This document shows, in pieces, positions 1 through 8,501 of a stretch of 64,000 nt of DNA. The position numbers and the translations under genes are program-made. The notes under the pieces are model-generated. The model saw only the letters and a list, made by a program, of their open reading frames with translations. It ran no database searches and was not told the DNA's origin. How positions within the stretch are numbered: the first letter of the stretch is position 1; the number at the start of each line of letters is the position of its first letter. This stretch comes from Proteiniphilum saccharofermentans (GTDB taxonomy: Bacteria > Bacteroidota > Bacteroidia > Bacteroidales > Dysgonomonadaceae): assembly GCF_900095135.1 (NCBI RefSeq), contig NZ_LT605205.1, forward strand, positions 3,658,001 through 3,722,000, written 5' to 3'.

Positions 1-85
1 TTTCTGACCTGCAAATATAGCTATATTTTTGCTACTTTGGGCTGTATCGAAGTAGAAAGTTCAATTAAAATGCTGATAATACCAA

Positions 86-694
86 TTATGCGGCCACACC
101 GTTTACAGTTGAGATAAGTGCAGACAGGTTGGAAGTAAGTAATTTCACTGATATAGCCATGAGGATGACTCCAAAAAATTTGCGGAGGATATAAGCACCA
201 CTCTCTCCCAACAGCTTCTTTACCAGATCGAGATATCGCAATACCAAATAGACGATGGCCAGATTCAGTATCACCGCTATAATGATATTCACAATATGGA
301 ATTCAGCACGCATGGAAAGTAGGGTGGTAAAGCTTCCCGGTCCGGCAATCAGAGGAAAGACAACCGGGAACAACGTAGAGGAATTATCGGTAGAGGTACT
401 ATCATTCTTAAATATCTCTACGCCAAAAATCATCTCTATGGAAAGAATTAATAGCACAACAGCACCGGCAACGGCAAAAGCTGAAATATCAAGTTGGAAA
501 AGTTTTAATATCCATTCTCCGACAAATAAAAAACCTACTAAAATCAGAAGTGAATAGAAAGCTGCTTTTTCGGGATGGATCGTTCTGTCCTGACTCCTTA
601 GATTCAGAAAGATAGGGACTGCTCCTGTTACATCGATAATTGCAAACAGAACCAAAAAAGCACTAATAATTTCAACTCCGTTAAGCATTGTCAT
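86..694 (-). CDS. MarC family integral membrane protein
   Basis: About 202 residues of mostly hydrophobic helices typical of the MarC family (six-helix inner-membrane proteins; the multiple-antibiotic-resistance role first proposed for MarC is not established and the transported substrate is unknown). Family marks are an acidic/polar first helix with FAIIDVTGAVPIFL and the central FPLIAGPGSFTTLL segment. An upstream ATG at 763 would add 23 polar residues. I prefer the ATG at 694 because a good promoter (-33 at 768-771, -7 at 741-748) would start transcription near 735, downstream of the first ATG. It lies 85 bases downstream of the glycosyltransferase stop on the same strand. Family assignment is secure; function is not. 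Confidence 0.88.
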   Translation of the reverse strand: MTMLNGVEIISAFLVLFAIIDVTGAVPIFLNLRSQDRTIHPEKAAFYSLLILVGFLFVGEWILKLFQLDISAFAVAGAVVLLILSIEMIFGVEIFKNDSTSTDNSSTLFPVVFPLIAGPGSFTTLLSMRAEFHIVNIIIAVILNLAIVYLVLRYLDLVKKLLGESGAYILRKFFGVILMAISVKLLTSNLSALISTVNGVAA

Positions 695-740
695 AAAATC
701 CGATTTAGAATTATGAAAGAGATATCTTACCTTTTGCTCG

Positions 741-771
741 CAAAAATACAAAATATCAGCCAATCAGCAAA
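741..771 (-). promoter_or_regulatory. Promoter of the MarC-family gene
   Basis: Read on the minus strand, TTTG (768-771) is followed by 19 bases and TATTTTTG (741-748). This matches the Bacteroidota sigma-ABfr consensus in both elements and spacing. It decides the start codon of the MarC gene at 694. Confidence 0.6.
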
Positions 772-778
772 ATGATGC

Positions 779-1954
779 CTAATATTTGTCAACCAACGTA
801 GCAAAACTTTCATAAGGAAAAGGTTCGGGATGTACCTGATTCAGGTATTTGATAGTCCTGAACGCATTGAAATGATGAAAAAAACGTTTCCGGAATGTAG
901 CAAGGGAAGCACTGTTCTCATTACAATCCCTGACAAGCGTAAGGAAATCGATTTCCCGCAAGAATTGCAGCAATGACGGGTGCAGACCAGCTATCATTAT
1001 TTCTACCGTTTGCGTATCTTTCCCAAAGAAGCCATCTTTCATATCGAAGAGTCGTTTCAATTCTTCGAACGCCCTCTTCGAATAGGCTCTCACATTACCA
1101 TCCGGTTCATTTACAATTTTTTGTAATGAGGGTCCTGTTCCAAATGGAACCCGATCGGAAAGTCGTGCCATTGGAAAAACCGTTGTATCTTTCAGTTCGC
1201 GAATATTCCCAAGAGCAAATACCTTTTGCAGGAAATAAAAATCTTCCCCTCCCTGTTGTCGCCCCATACCTCCCACACGCACATAGGCGTCTGCCGACAC
1301 TGCAAATGCGGATCCAATCGTGTGCCAATAATAAGGGAAGCCTGTATATTCCAACATCGACCGAAAATAACGGATATAGGCTTCATACTGCCTTGCTGCG
1401 CCTTCCGTCAGAGGGCTACCTGCTTCTACCCGGTGACGAAAATCATGAATGGTGCCATTCAGTGACTTATCACGGGAGAAAGCCTCCCATATAGTTATCA
1501 GGAAATTGGACGAGACCGTACAATCAGCATCCAGGGAAACAATTATACCTCGCGGCTTCTCATTACGTAGAAAATGCTCCACTGCCAGATCCATCCCTAT
1601 TTTTCGTGCCAGACCCACACCGGCATGTTTTCGCGGTAAATCTTCGAACAGCAACGGCAAAAAGACGAAACTATCTTCATTATAACGCTCTGCAAACAGG
1701 TTGGTCTTTTCATAAGAAATCCTATTCTGCGCCACAACCTCCTCACCAGCAAGCACACCCGAATTGAGTATAACCACCGTCAACACGTTTGCATCAGGGC
1801 GATCGGCAGCACAGAGATTTTCCAATGTTTCAAACAGGGCGGGTTCGTTGTAGCAGGGAATTACCACGACTATTTCCGCTGCTGTCTCAGGCGGAATGAT
1901 GGTGTGTAGGTATTCCGTTTTCTGCCTTTCGATATATGTTTTCCAATGCTTCAT
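779..1954 (-). CDS. Glycosyltransferase, GT2-like (GT-A fold)
   Basis: 391 residues. A GT-A nucleotide-sugar transferase is indicated by VVVIPCYNEP near residues 29-38 (start of the nucleotide-binding fold), the metal-binding DxD in SLDADC (Asp142, Asp144), and GGEDFYF (Glu237-Asp238), the usual position of the acceptor-activating acid. No membrane helix or signal peptide is visible, so it is probably cytoplasmic or peripheral. Donor and acceptor cannot be read from sequence. It follows the OmpH-like gene on the same strand, separated by a good terminator, so it probably has its own promoter; MarC lies 85 bases downstream. Confidence 0.8.
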   Translation of the reverse strand: MKHWKTYIERQKTEYLHTIIPPETAAEIVVVIPCYNEPALFETLENLCAADRPDANVLTVVILNSGVLAGEEVVAQNRISYEKTNLFAERYNEDSFVFLPLLFEDLPRKHAGVGLARKIGMDLAVEHFLRNEKPRGIIVSLDADCTVSSNFLITIWEAFSRDKSLNGTIHDFRHRVEAGSPLTEGAARQYEAYIRYFRSMLEYTGFPYYWHTIGSAFAVSADAYVRVGGMGRQQGGEDFYFLQKVFALGNIRELKDTTVFPMARLSDRVPFGTGPSLQKIVNEPDGNVRAYSKRAFEELKRLFDMKDGFFGKDTQTVEIMIAGLHPSLLQFLREIDFLTLVRDCNENSASLATFRKRFFHHFNAFRTIKYLNQVHPEPFPYESFATLVDKY

Positions 1955-1978
1955 TTTTTGGAATAAAGACCTCTACCA

Positions 1979-2022
1979 AGAAAAAAAGGGCAAAATCACA
2001 TAGTGACATCCCCTTTTACCCT
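1979..2022 (-). terminator. Terminator after the OmpH-like gene
   Basis: On the minus strand AGGGTAAAA (2014-2022) pairs with TTTTGCCCT (1987-1995). An inner TCAC/GTGA hairpin lies within the loop, and a run of seven T follows. It separates the OmpH-like gene from the glycosyltransferase gene. Confidence 0.65.
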
Positions 2023-2045
2023 GTCCTAAAAACTGTGAAACAGGA

Positions 2046-2681
2046 TTATTTTCCCGAAGTAGCAGCTGCTGTGGCTGGACCGTACTTACTATTCAAAAAT
2101 TCAACCACTTCGTTGGTAATGTCATATTTGTCTTCGGCAAGCAGGATCGTACTGGTGGTCCTGTTGCTGAATATAATTTCATAATGCTTGTCGCGGTTGA
2201 ATTCCCTCATTCTTGCCCTGATGGTATCTTCCATCTGGATATTCAGTTTTTCCTGCTCTATCATAAATTCCTGTGTCAACCGTTCGGCCAACTGCTGGTA
2301 TTCCTGATCCATCTGCATTATCCGGTTTTGTTCCTGCTGTGCCCTTTCCGTGCTTAAGAATGCATTATTACGTAGTTTGCGCTCAAAATCGGCAGCAGCA
2401 TTACGAATCTGCCCCTCCCTCTGATTCAACGTTGCCCGGGTACTCTCCTGCTTTCTCAACAGCGATTCGTTGAGATCCTTGGCAAAATTATAATTCATCA
2501 ACAATGAATCCACATTCACATAACCGATTGGCAATGTAATGGAAGAGTCGTTAAGCAAAGTAGTAAGATCTTTTTGTGCGGATCTGCCGGTGGATGGTTT
2601 GGATGTAAAATGTAAAACGTAAAGAATAATGATTGCGACCGCCAACACTCCGCTGACGATGTAAGGAGTAGAATTCTTCAT
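2046..2681 (-). CDS. OmpH/Skp-family periplasmic chaperone-like protein
   Basis: About 211 residues from the ATG at 2681. An N-terminal hydrophobic anchor (VSGVLAVAIIILYVLHF) is followed by IGYVNVDSLL, the typical OmpH beta-strand start, then a long charged and glutamine-rich helical stretch (coiled-coil arms, about residues 75-160) and a closing strand ending in TNEVVEFLN. Skp/OmpH proteins are periplasmic chaperones for outer-membrane proteins. This one seems to keep an uncleaved N-terminal anchor. A longer frame to 2771 exists but would overlap the small membrane-protein gene upstream, so I use 2681. It is probably cotranscribed with that gene, 11 bases away. Confidence 0.82.
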   Translation of the reverse strand: MKNSTPYIVSGVLAVAIIILYVLHFTSKPSTGRSAQKDLTTLLNDSSITLPIGYVNVDSLLMNYNFAKDLNESLLRKQESTRATLNQREGQIRNAAADFERKLRNNAFLSTERAQQEQNRIMQMDQEYQQLAERLTQEFMIEQEKLNIQMEDTIRARMREFNRDKHYEIIFSNRTTSTILLAEDKYDITNEVVEFLNSKYGPATAAATSGK

Positions 2682-2692
2682 TTTTGAGAGAT

Positions 2693-2914
2693 TTAAATAT
2701 TTTCTGATTTCAACATTTTTTCTATCGGACTTTCTCTTCTGCTTATCTCCGAGTCCTGGGATGTGGCACAATGGATTCCTTTATCCTGTAAAGGCTTGCT
2801 ATCACCAATATGGAGGCTGGGAAACTCTCCTTTTTTGGTAAAGAAAACACGTATCCCCATCAATAGAATAGCAATAAACAGAATAGCAAAGCCTAAAATG
2901 AGTATTTTTATCAT
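2693..2914 (-). CDS. Small single-pass membrane protein, conserved in Bacteroidales
   Basis: 73 residues: one N-terminal transmembrane helix (ILILGFAILFIAILLMGI), then RVFFTKKGEFPSLHIG and a Cys-containing hydrophilic tail (GIHCATSQD). I recognise this layout as a short uncharacterised protein found in many Bacteroidales next to OmpH-like genes. No function is known to me. A -7 TATCTTTG motif at 2935-2942 places the transcription start about 14 bases upstream of the ATG. The stop falls just before the OmpH start, so the two probably form an operon. Confidence 0.65.
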   Translation of the reverse strand: MIKILILGFAILFIAILLMGIRVFFTKKGEFPSLHIGDSKPLQDKGIHCATSQDSEISRRESPIEKMLKSENI

Positions 2915-2934
2915 AATGATGTTTTTTGATGCCG

Positions 2935-2942
2935 CAAAGATA
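2935..2942 (-). promoter_or_regulatory. -7 element for the small membrane protein/OmpH pair
   Basis: TATCTTTG on the minus strand, 20 bases upstream of the ATG at 2914. No convincing -33 TTG is seen at the right spacing. Confidence 0.4.
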
Positions 2943-2992
2943 CTCTAATTAGCCAATTAAACCATATTTTTTGGAATTAAAGATATTAAATT

Positions 2993-3024
2993 TTTGTCTA
3001 TCCACCATTTTTCTTGTACTTTTA
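2993..3024 (+). promoter_or_regulatory. Probable pepD promoter
   Basis: TTTG (2993-2996), 20 bases, TACTTTTA (3017-3024). The last base of the -7 consensus deviates (A for G). It lies 32 bases before the pepD ATG. Confidence 0.45.
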
Positions 3025-3056
3025 CCCACTCTATAAGCCATCTAAAATAAAATAAT

Positions 3057-4520
3057 ATGACGATAACAGATTTACAACCTTCCGCCATCTGGAATTATTT
3101 TTACCAGATCACACAAATTCCAAGACCATCTAAAAAAGAGGAGAAAATCCTCGCCTATCTGCTCGATTTTGCCCGTGAACATGGTTTAGAAGCAAAGCAG
3201 GACAAAGTCGGCAATATAGTAATAACCAAGCCCGCCACTCCGGGTAAAGAGAATATTCCTACGGTGATCCTGCAATCGCATGTGGATATGGTTTGCGAGA
3301 AAAATTCAGATGTGACGCATGATTTCGATAATAATCCCATAGAGACAATTATCGACGGTGATTGGATAAAAGCAAACGGCACTACGCTGGGAGCTGACAA
3401 TGGTATAGGTGTGGCTGCCCAGTTAGCTGTGTTGGCTGCCGATGATATTAGTCACGGTAAAATCGAAGCGCTCTTCACTGTGGATGAAGAGACAGGACTG
3501 ACAGGCGCTAATTCGCTCGACAAAGATCTTCTCACAGGTAGTATTCTGCTCAATCTCGATACGGAAGAGGAAGGTGAAATATATATAGGATGTGCGGGGG
3601 GAAAAGGCACGAAAGCCTATTTCAAATACAAGGAAAAAGATGTACCAAAGAAATATTTCTGGTTCAAGGTGCAAGTAAAAGGGCTGCGTGGTGGTCACTC
3701 GGGTAGTGATATCGACAAAAAACTGGGCAATGCCAATAAAATACTCACCCGCTTTCTGCACTCCATTACAAGAAAAAAATATGGCATGGCCCTCTCCGAA
3801 ATTGGTGGGGGAAATCTACATAACGCCATTCCCAGGGAAGCATACGCACTTCTGGGAGTAAAAGAGAAATACAAAGAAGACATAAGGGTGAAACTAAATA
3901 CTTTTCTGGCTCAGGTACAAGAAGAATACAAACATACCGATCCCGGTCTCGACATTCAACTTGAGTCTGTACAGATCCCTTCAAAAGTGATCAACAAGAA
4001 GACTACCGAGAAACTGATTAGCGCGTTGTATGCCTGTCCCCATGGTGTTATCGGCATGAGTTACGATATCCCCGGACTGGTAGAGACATCGACCAACCTG
4101 GCATCTGTAAAGATGATTGACAATCACCTGGTTGAAGTCGGTTCCAGCCAGCGCAGTTCCGTCGAGTCCCAGAAAGAGTATGTGGTGAATATGGTATCCT
4201 CTGTATTTGAACTGGCCGGTGCAAAAATAACCCATAATGACGGATATCCGGGATGGCAACCCAATCCCGATTCCAATATTCTGAAACATGCGCAAAAAGA
4301 GTATGAAGCACTGTTCGGGAAAAGCCCTAAAGTAAAGGCTATCCATGCAGGTCTTGAATGCGGGTTATTCCTCGAAAAATATCCTCATCTCGACATGATC
4401 TCCATAGGGCCGGATATGACCGATGTACATTCACCCGACGAAAAAATGAAGATCTCTTCCGTGGGTAAATTCTGGGATTTCCTGGTAAAGATCCTGGAAA
4501 ATATGCCGGCGGAGAAATAA
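3057..4520 (+). CDS. pepD: Aminoacyl-histidine dipeptidase (PepD, peptidase family M20)
   Basis: 487 residues, the usual length for Xaa-His dipeptidase. It should hydrolyse dipeptides such as carnosine-type Xaa-His with a di-zinc centre in the cytoplasm. Visible zinc-site motifs are SHVDMVC (His75, Asp77), GADNGIGVA (bridging Asp near 114) and DEETGLTGA (catalytic Glu near 145). GGHSGSDI marks the lid/dimerisation domain and CGLF plus VHSPDE lie near the C terminus. There is no signal peptide. The exonuclease/phosphatase gene starts 11 bases after its stop, suggesting an operon. Confidence 0.95.
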   Translation: MTITDLQPSAIWNYFYQITQIPRPSKKEEKILAYLLDFAREHGLEAKQDKVGNIVITKPATPGKENIPTVILQSHVDMVCEKNSDVTHDFDNNPIETIIDGDWIKANGTTLGADNGIGVAAQLAVLAADDISHGKIEALFTVDEETGLTGANSLDKDLLTGSILLNLDTEEEGEIYIGCAGGKGTKAYFKYKEKDVPKKYFWFKVQVKGLRGGHSGSDIDKKLGNANKILTRFLHSITRKKYGMALSEIGGGNLHNAIPREAYALLGVKEKYKEDIRVKLNTFLAQVQEEYKHTDPGLDIQLESVQIPSKVINKKTTEKLISALYACPHGVIGMSYDIPGLVETSTNLASVKMIDNHLVEVGSSQRSSVESQKEYVVNMVSSVFELAGAKITHNDGYPGWQPNPDSNILKHAQKEYEALFGKSPKVKAIHAGLECGLFLEKYPHLDMISIGPDMTDVHSPDEKMKISSVGKFWDFLVKILENMPAEK

Positions 4521-4531
4521 ACCCTAAAACA

Positions 4532-5566
4532 ATGCGCCATTTCTTCATTCTCAGTCTTCTACTGATTATCCATACTACGGGGGTCGTTGCACAAAACGAC
4601 TTCCGTATTATGTTTTACAACGTAGAAAACCTGTTCGACACACATGATGACCCGTTGAAGGAGGACGACGATTTCTTACCGGATGGTTTTATGCGGTGGA
4701 CACCATGGAAGTATTGGGAGAAACTGCGGAATATTACCCGTGTGATTACAGCTGTCGGCGGTATGCAATCTCCTGCATTAATCGGGCTGTGCGAGATAGA
4801 AAACGACTCAGTGCTTTTCGACCTCACAAAACGATCACCCTTGCGGGCACAGGAATATGATTATATTATTACCGATTCGCCTGATGATCGGGGGATCAAT
4901 GTGGCACTGCTCTATCAGCGTGATCAATTCAAACCTTTACAGACCAGCGAATACGAAATAAAGTTCAGAAGCAAAAAAATCAGGCCGACACGCAATATTC
5001 TTCACGTCACCGGAGAGGTACTCAATGGAAACCTCCTCGACATTTTCGTCTGCCATTTCCCCTCACGCAGCGGTGGACAGCGGGAAAGCGAGCCCGCACG
5101 CATAGAGGCGGCAGCTCTTCTGAAAGACAAGGCAGACAGCCTGTTTACTCTCCGGGAAAATCCCCATATCATTATTATGGGTGACTTCAATGACCATCCC
5201 GAAGACAAAAGTCTTTCTCAAATATTGAAAGCTAAAAGCATAATGCCACCACTCCAGAAGAATCAGTTGTATAACCTTTTCTATCACCGCTCAAAAGAAC
5301 CCGAATTCGGCTCTTATAAATATCAGGGAAAATGGGAGATCCTCGATCAATTTATCGTCAGCGGAAATCTTTTAATGGAAGAGAACCATATTTACGTAAA
5401 GAACAATGAAGCGCATCTCTTCAAAGCCGATTTCCTGTTGGAAGATGATGAAAGGTATTACGGTAAAAAACCTTACAGGACAAGTGCAGGGCCACGCTAT
5501 ATAGGTGGATTCAGTGATCACCTGCCCATTTATATGGATCTGATTCTTATTTTAGAAGATCATTAA
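4532..5566 (+). CDS. Secreted endonuclease/exonuclease/phosphatase-family protein
   Basis: 344 residues. An N-terminal signal peptide (HFFILSLLLIIHTTGVVAQ) is followed by an EEP (DNase I-like) domain. Marks are MFYNVENLFD (metal-site Asn), GLCEIEND (catalytic Glu), HFPSRSGGQ, MGDFNDHP (Asp/Asn) and the terminal GFSDHLPI (Asp-His pair). EEP enzymes cleave phosphodiesters of nucleic acids, phosphoinositides or sphingomyelin; the substrate is not evident here. The signal peptide places it in the periplasm or outside the cell, suggesting scavenging. It is probably cotranscribed with pepD. Confidence 0.87.
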   Translation: MRHFFILSLLLIIHTTGVVAQNDFRIMFYNVENLFDTHDDPLKEDDDFLPDGFMRWTPWKYWEKLRNITRVITAVGGMQSPALIGLCEIENDSVLFDLTKRSPLRAQEYDYIITDSPDDRGINVALLYQRDQFKPLQTSEYEIKFRSKKIRPTRNILHVTGEVLNGNLLDIFVCHFPSRSGGQRESEPARIEAAALLKDKADSLFTLRENPHIIIMGDFNDHPEDKSLSQILKAKSIMPPLQKNQLYNLFYHRSKEPEFGSYKYQGKWEILDQFIVSGNLLMEENHIYVKNNEAHLFKADFLLEDDERYYGKKPYRTSAGPRYIGGFSDHLPIYMDLILILEDH

Positions 5567-5630
5567 ACAGGCCTTGCATATTTTTTCAAACTTTATCATA
5601 ATATTTTTCTTTATATCCATAAATAAGTTC

Positions 5631-5638
5631 TATATTTG
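5631..5638 (+). promoter_or_regulatory. -7 element for tatA
   Basis: TATATTTG, a perfect match to TAnnTTTG, 48 bases before the tatA ATG. No clear -33 TTG is present at 19-20 bases. Confidence 0.45.
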
Positions 5639-5686
5639 TATTTCGTAGCAATTTGAACGTATAAACAAATTAAACATAACGCACTT

Positions 5687-5890
5687 ATGAATCCATTACT
5701 TATCAACTTAAACGGATGGGAAATACCTATTATAGTTTTGGTTATTCTGATTCTTTTCGGAGGGAAAAAAATACCTGAATTCATGAAAGGTCTTGGAAAA
5801 GGCATCAATAGCTTTAAAAAAGGACTAAAGGATATTGAAGAAGATATTAAGGCCGAACCGACAGAAAATAATTCATCATCTAATAATTAA
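5687..5890 (+). CDS. tatA: Twin-arginine translocase subunit TatA/E
   Basis: 67 residues. A short N-terminal helix ([14 protein letters not shown]) is followed by the hinge and amphipathic helix ([21 protein letters not shown]) and an acidic, serine/asparagine-rich tail, the complete TatA/E layout. TatA oligomers form the pore for folded, often cofactor-bearing proteins exported by the Tat pathway. The FGG hinge and conserved Phe are present. tatC follows 150 bases downstream across a strong hairpin. No tatB-like gene is seen, consistent with minimal TatAC systems. Confidence 0.93.
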   Translation: MNPLLINLNGWEIPIIVLVILILFGGKKIPEFMKGLGKGINSFKKGLKDIEEDIKAEPTENNSSSNN

Positions 5891-5973
5891 ATAGCACCCG
5901 AAAGAAACCTGCCAGATTATCACATCAGGGGAGGTCTTTCATGCTATTATCAGTACCATAAGAGTTATAATTT

Positions 5974-6007
5974 CGGAGGCAAAACCGGTTAAACCCGTTT
6001 GTCTCCG
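5974..6007 (+). other. Stem-loop between tatA and tatC
   Basis: CGGAG (5974-5978) pairs with CTCCG (6003-6007), with further CAAA/TTTG and CGG/CCG pairs inside. No long T-run follows, so it may attenuate or protect the transcript rather than stop it. It would set different tatA and tatC levels, as expected since TatA is needed in excess. Confidence 0.5.
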
Positions 6008-6042
6008 GCTGTTTATATATTTATTATATAGCGCAGATAGAA

Positions 6043-6864
6043 ATGTCAGAGAAGGAAATGTCTTTTTGGGATCATCTGGAAGAGTTCCGATGGACCATTA
6101 TTCGTGTTATTATTGCCGTGATCGCTTTCTCTGTTGTCGGATTCATCGTTATACCCCATATTTTCGACTCAGTTATACTTGCTGCCCGTTCGTCCGATTT
6201 TGTCACCTATCGTTTTTTTGAGAAAGTAAGTGAATATATTCCTTTTTTGCCTGATTTCTCAGCCGACTCCTTCTCCGTAGAGATGCTAAATATAAACATG
6301 ACTACTCAGTTTATGACTTATATCTCTACGTCGTTGATGTTTGGCGTACTCTGCACCATCCCCTATATACTATATGAGTTATGGAAATTTATCAGCCCTG
6401 CACTTTATGAGAATGAAGCGAAAGGAGTAAAAACTGTCTTTGGATTTGGGGGATTCATGTTTATAATAGGCTGCTTAGTGGGTTATTTCGTGGTATTTCC
6501 TTTAATATTCCGCTTCCTTATCACATTTGAATTAAGCGAATCCATAGAGAATATGATCTCGCTCGACTCTTATATGAACAATTTCTATACCCTTATCCTG
6601 ATTATGGGGTTGGTATTCGAAATGCCATTGGTATTCTGGCTGTTATCCAAACTTGGACTGATTTACCGTTCTTTTTTCCGGAAATTCCGTCGCCATGCCG
6701 TGGTCGGCTCACTCTTGGCTGCTGCGTTGATCACTCCTTCAGGTGATCCTTTTTCCCTTTTCGTGGTGACCGTACCTATTTATATGCTTTGGGAGATCAG
6801 TGCCTTTATGGTAAAGAAAGATCCACCTGAAGAAGAAGAAAATCTCCCGGCTGTATTCGAGTAG
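6043..6864 (+). CDS. tatC: Twin-arginine translocase subunit TatC
   Basis: 273 residues. It has the TatC N-terminal signature MSFWDHLEEFRWTIIRVI (cytoplasmic Glu that binds the twin-arginine motif), six predicted transmembrane helices, FISPALYENEAKG after the first periplasmic loop, and LITPSGDPFSLF before the last helix. It recognises the RR signal peptide and recruits TatA. The first periplasmic loop is enlarged (about residues 45-80), which I have seen in Bacteroidota TatC. It forms a pair with tatA upstream. Confidence 0.95.
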   Translation: MSEKEMSFWDHLEEFRWTIIRVIIAVIAFSVVGFIVIPHIFDSVILAARSSDFVTYRFFEKVSEYIPFLPDFSADSFSVEMLNINMTTQFMTYISTSLMFGVLCTIPYILYELWKFISPALYENEAKGVKTVFGFGGFMFIIGCLVGYFVVFPLIFRFLITFELSESIENMISLDSYMNNFYTLILIMGLVFEMPLVFWLLSKLGLIYRSFFRKFRRHAVVGSLLAAALITPSGDPFSLFVVTVPIYMLWEISAFMVKKDPPEEEENLPAVFE

Positions 6865-6931
6865 AAGTCTCTGATGTTGGCCCTATAGAAACCTTAGCAC
6901 ACTTGTTCAGGTAAAACAAGAACTGTCCGAT

Positions 6932-7306
6932 CTACTTGTTTACGATCGTTCTTCCGAAAGGAGTGAGTGCCAGGTTCATCAGTTTGAAATGCTGATTGCC
7001 AAAAGGAATACCGATAATGGTAATATAAAACAGCAGACCGAACAGCAGGTGAGTGAGTACGATAGGGACTCCGCCTACAAAAAACCAGATTACATTCATC
7101 AGAAAAGAGAGGCATCCTGAAGATGGTTCTTTTTGCACCACCTTCTTACCGAAAGGCCATAGTGCCACCTCGGCAAGTTTCAACGATTGGAGTCCAAAAG
7201 GGATGCCGATAATAGTGACCATCAGCGCCACACTGCCCAACAGGTATTCAATGGCGATAAAAACGCCACCGAATACTACCCAGATAATATTTCCCAAAGT
7301 CTTCAT
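6932..7306 (-). CDS. YccF domain membrane protein
   Basis: 124 residues with two copies of the YccF repeat: IGIPFGLQSLKLAEVALWPFG (about 33-53) and IGIPFGNQHFKLMNLALTPFG (about 96-116), each preceded by hydrophobic helices (WVVFGGVFIAIEYLL and FFVGGVPIVLTHLL). YccF proteins are inner-membrane proteins without a settled function. The start overlaps the ridA stop by four bases, indicating translational coupling. Confidence 0.88.
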   Translation of the reverse strand: MKTLGNIIWVVFGGVFIAIEYLLGSVALMVTIIGIPFGLQSLKLAEVALWPFGKKVVQKEPSSGCLSFLMNVIWFFVGGVPIVLTHLLFGLLFYITIIGIPFGNQHFKLMNLALTPFGRTIVNK

Positions 7307-7680
7307 TTTACGGCAATCACTTCTATTTCTACCAGTGCATTTTTCGGGAGAGCTTTTACTGCAAAGGCCGAACGAGCCGGAAAAGTACCGGTGAAACGGG
7401 TAGCATACACTTCGTTCATCTCCGCGAACAGCGACATATCATCCAGAAATACCGTCGTTTTCACAATATTATCCATCGTAACGCCGGCTGCTGTCAGCAC
7501 TGCTTCTATATTCCTGAATATTTGAGTGGTCTGCTCTTTCACACCACCAGGAACAATATTTCCGTTCGATGGATCAATAGGTAACATACCCGACAGGAAC
7601 AGCATCCCGTTGGCTTCAATAGCCTGGCTGTAGGGGCCTATAGCCGCAGGCGCATTGTCAGTTGAAATTATTTTTTTCAT
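7303..7680 (-). CDS. ridA: RidA family reactive intermediate/imine deaminase
   Basis: About 125 residues, the normal RidA length, from the ATG at 7680 (MKKIISTDNAPAAIGPYSQAI). RidA hydrolyses reactive enamine/imine intermediates such as 2-aminoacrylate released by PLP enzymes. Visible signatures are AIGPYSQAIEANGMLFLSG, the catalytic Arg in ATRFTGTFPARSAF, and the closing VEIEVIAVK. An upstream in-frame ATG at 7713 adds 11 Asn/Lys-rich residues absent from the family. It overlaps the yccF start by four bases. Confidence 0.92.
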   Translation of the reverse strand: MKKIISTDNAPAAIGPYSQAIEANGMLFLSGMLPIDPSNGNIVPGGVKEQTTQIFRNIEAVLTAAGVTMDNIVKTTVFLDDMSLFAEMNEVYATRFTGTFPARSAFAVKALPKNALVEIEVIAVK

Positions 7681-7719
7681 CTTTTTATTATTCAAGTTAG
7701 TCCCATTATTCACGACTTG

Positions 7720-7735
7720 TCCCGATTCATCGGGA
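7720..7735. repeat. Small palindromic intergenic repeat (TCCCGAT family), copy 1
   Basis: TCCCGATTCATCGGGA: seven-base arms around a two-base centre, between ridA and rlmB. The same core recurs at 21423, 21460, 21665, 30281, 43314 and 43337. Flanking words are also shared: ATTGGCATATTAG here and ATTGGCACATTAG at 43352. Confidence 0.7.
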
Positions 7736-7760
7736 TTGGCATATTAGTAACATTGCCACA

Positions 7761-8498
7761 CTAGATATTCCTCTGCCTTACCACCTCATAGATCAACACT
7801 CCAGCCGCAACGGATACGTTGAGTGACTGGATTGTCCCGGATTGAGGGATCCTCACCAGTTCGTCACAAATACGGAGGTGCTCGGGAGCCACGCCGGCAT
7901 CTTCCGATCCCATTACAATGGCGGCCGGCACAGAAAAATCTGTCCCAGTGTAAAAGGAGGTAGCCTTTTCAGTGGCAGCCACCACTTTTATTCCACTGTT
8001 TCTAAGAAAGACGATGGCCTCTTTCAGGCTTTTTTCACGGCAGACAGGAATAGAATGCAATGCACCGGCCGAGGTCTTTATCGCATCGGCATTCACCGAC
8101 ACGCTTCCTCTCTCGGGTATTACGATAGCATCCACGCCCGCCACCTCGCAGGTACGTGCGATAGCACCGAAATTACGCACATCGGTCACTCCATCCAATA
8201 CCAATATAAACGGTATTTTTCCCTCTTCATAGAGCAACGGCACTACATTTTCCAGTTTCTGGTAGGTAACAGCCGAAGTGAATGCGATCACCCCCTGATG
8301 GTTCTTCCGGGTGATACGGTCTATCCGCTCCACCGGCACCTTCTGCATCGGTATCTCATAACGGCGGAGCAGTTCCTGCAATTCCAAGAATAACTCACCC
8401 GACAATTCCCGCTTTACCAGCACCTTGTCCATATCTTTTCCGGCTTCCACCGCCTCAATAACGGCACGAATGCCGAAGATCATCTCTTTTTCCTTCAT
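7761..8498 (-). CDS. rlmB: 23S rRNA (guanosine-2'-O)-methyltransferase RlmB (TrmH/SpoU family)
   Basis: 245 residues. An N-terminal L30e-like substrate-binding domain (IFGIRAVIEAVEAGKDMDKVLV, about 7-28) leads to the SPOUT methyltransferase domain. SPOUT motifs are LDGVTDVRNFGAIARTCE (motif 1, Asn/Arg), VMGSEDAGV (motif 2) and IPQSGTIQSLNVSVAAGVLIYE (motif 3, forming the knot that binds SAM). It should methylate G2251 (E. coli numbering) in the peptidyl-transferase loop of 23S rRNA. It lies three bases after recN on the same strand, so the two are probably cotranscribed. Confidence 0.93.
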   Translation of the reverse strand: MKEKEMIFGIRAVIEAVEAGKDMDKVLVKRELSGELFLELQELLRRYEIPMQKVPVERIDRITRKNHQGVIAFTSAVTYQKLENVVPLLYEEGKIPFILVLDGVTDVRNFGAIARTCEVAGVDAIVIPERGSVSVNADAIKTSAGALHSIPVCREKSLKEAIVFLRNSGIKVVAATEKATSFYTGTDFSVPAAIVMGSEDAGVAPEHLRICDELVRIPQSGTIQSLNVSVAAGVLIYEVVRQRNI

Positions 8499-8501
8499 AC
8501 T

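Noticed and set aside
2682-2771. Longer OmpH-like start at 2771
   Set aside because: It would overlap the small membrane-protein gene in another frame and add a charged, non-conserved N terminus.
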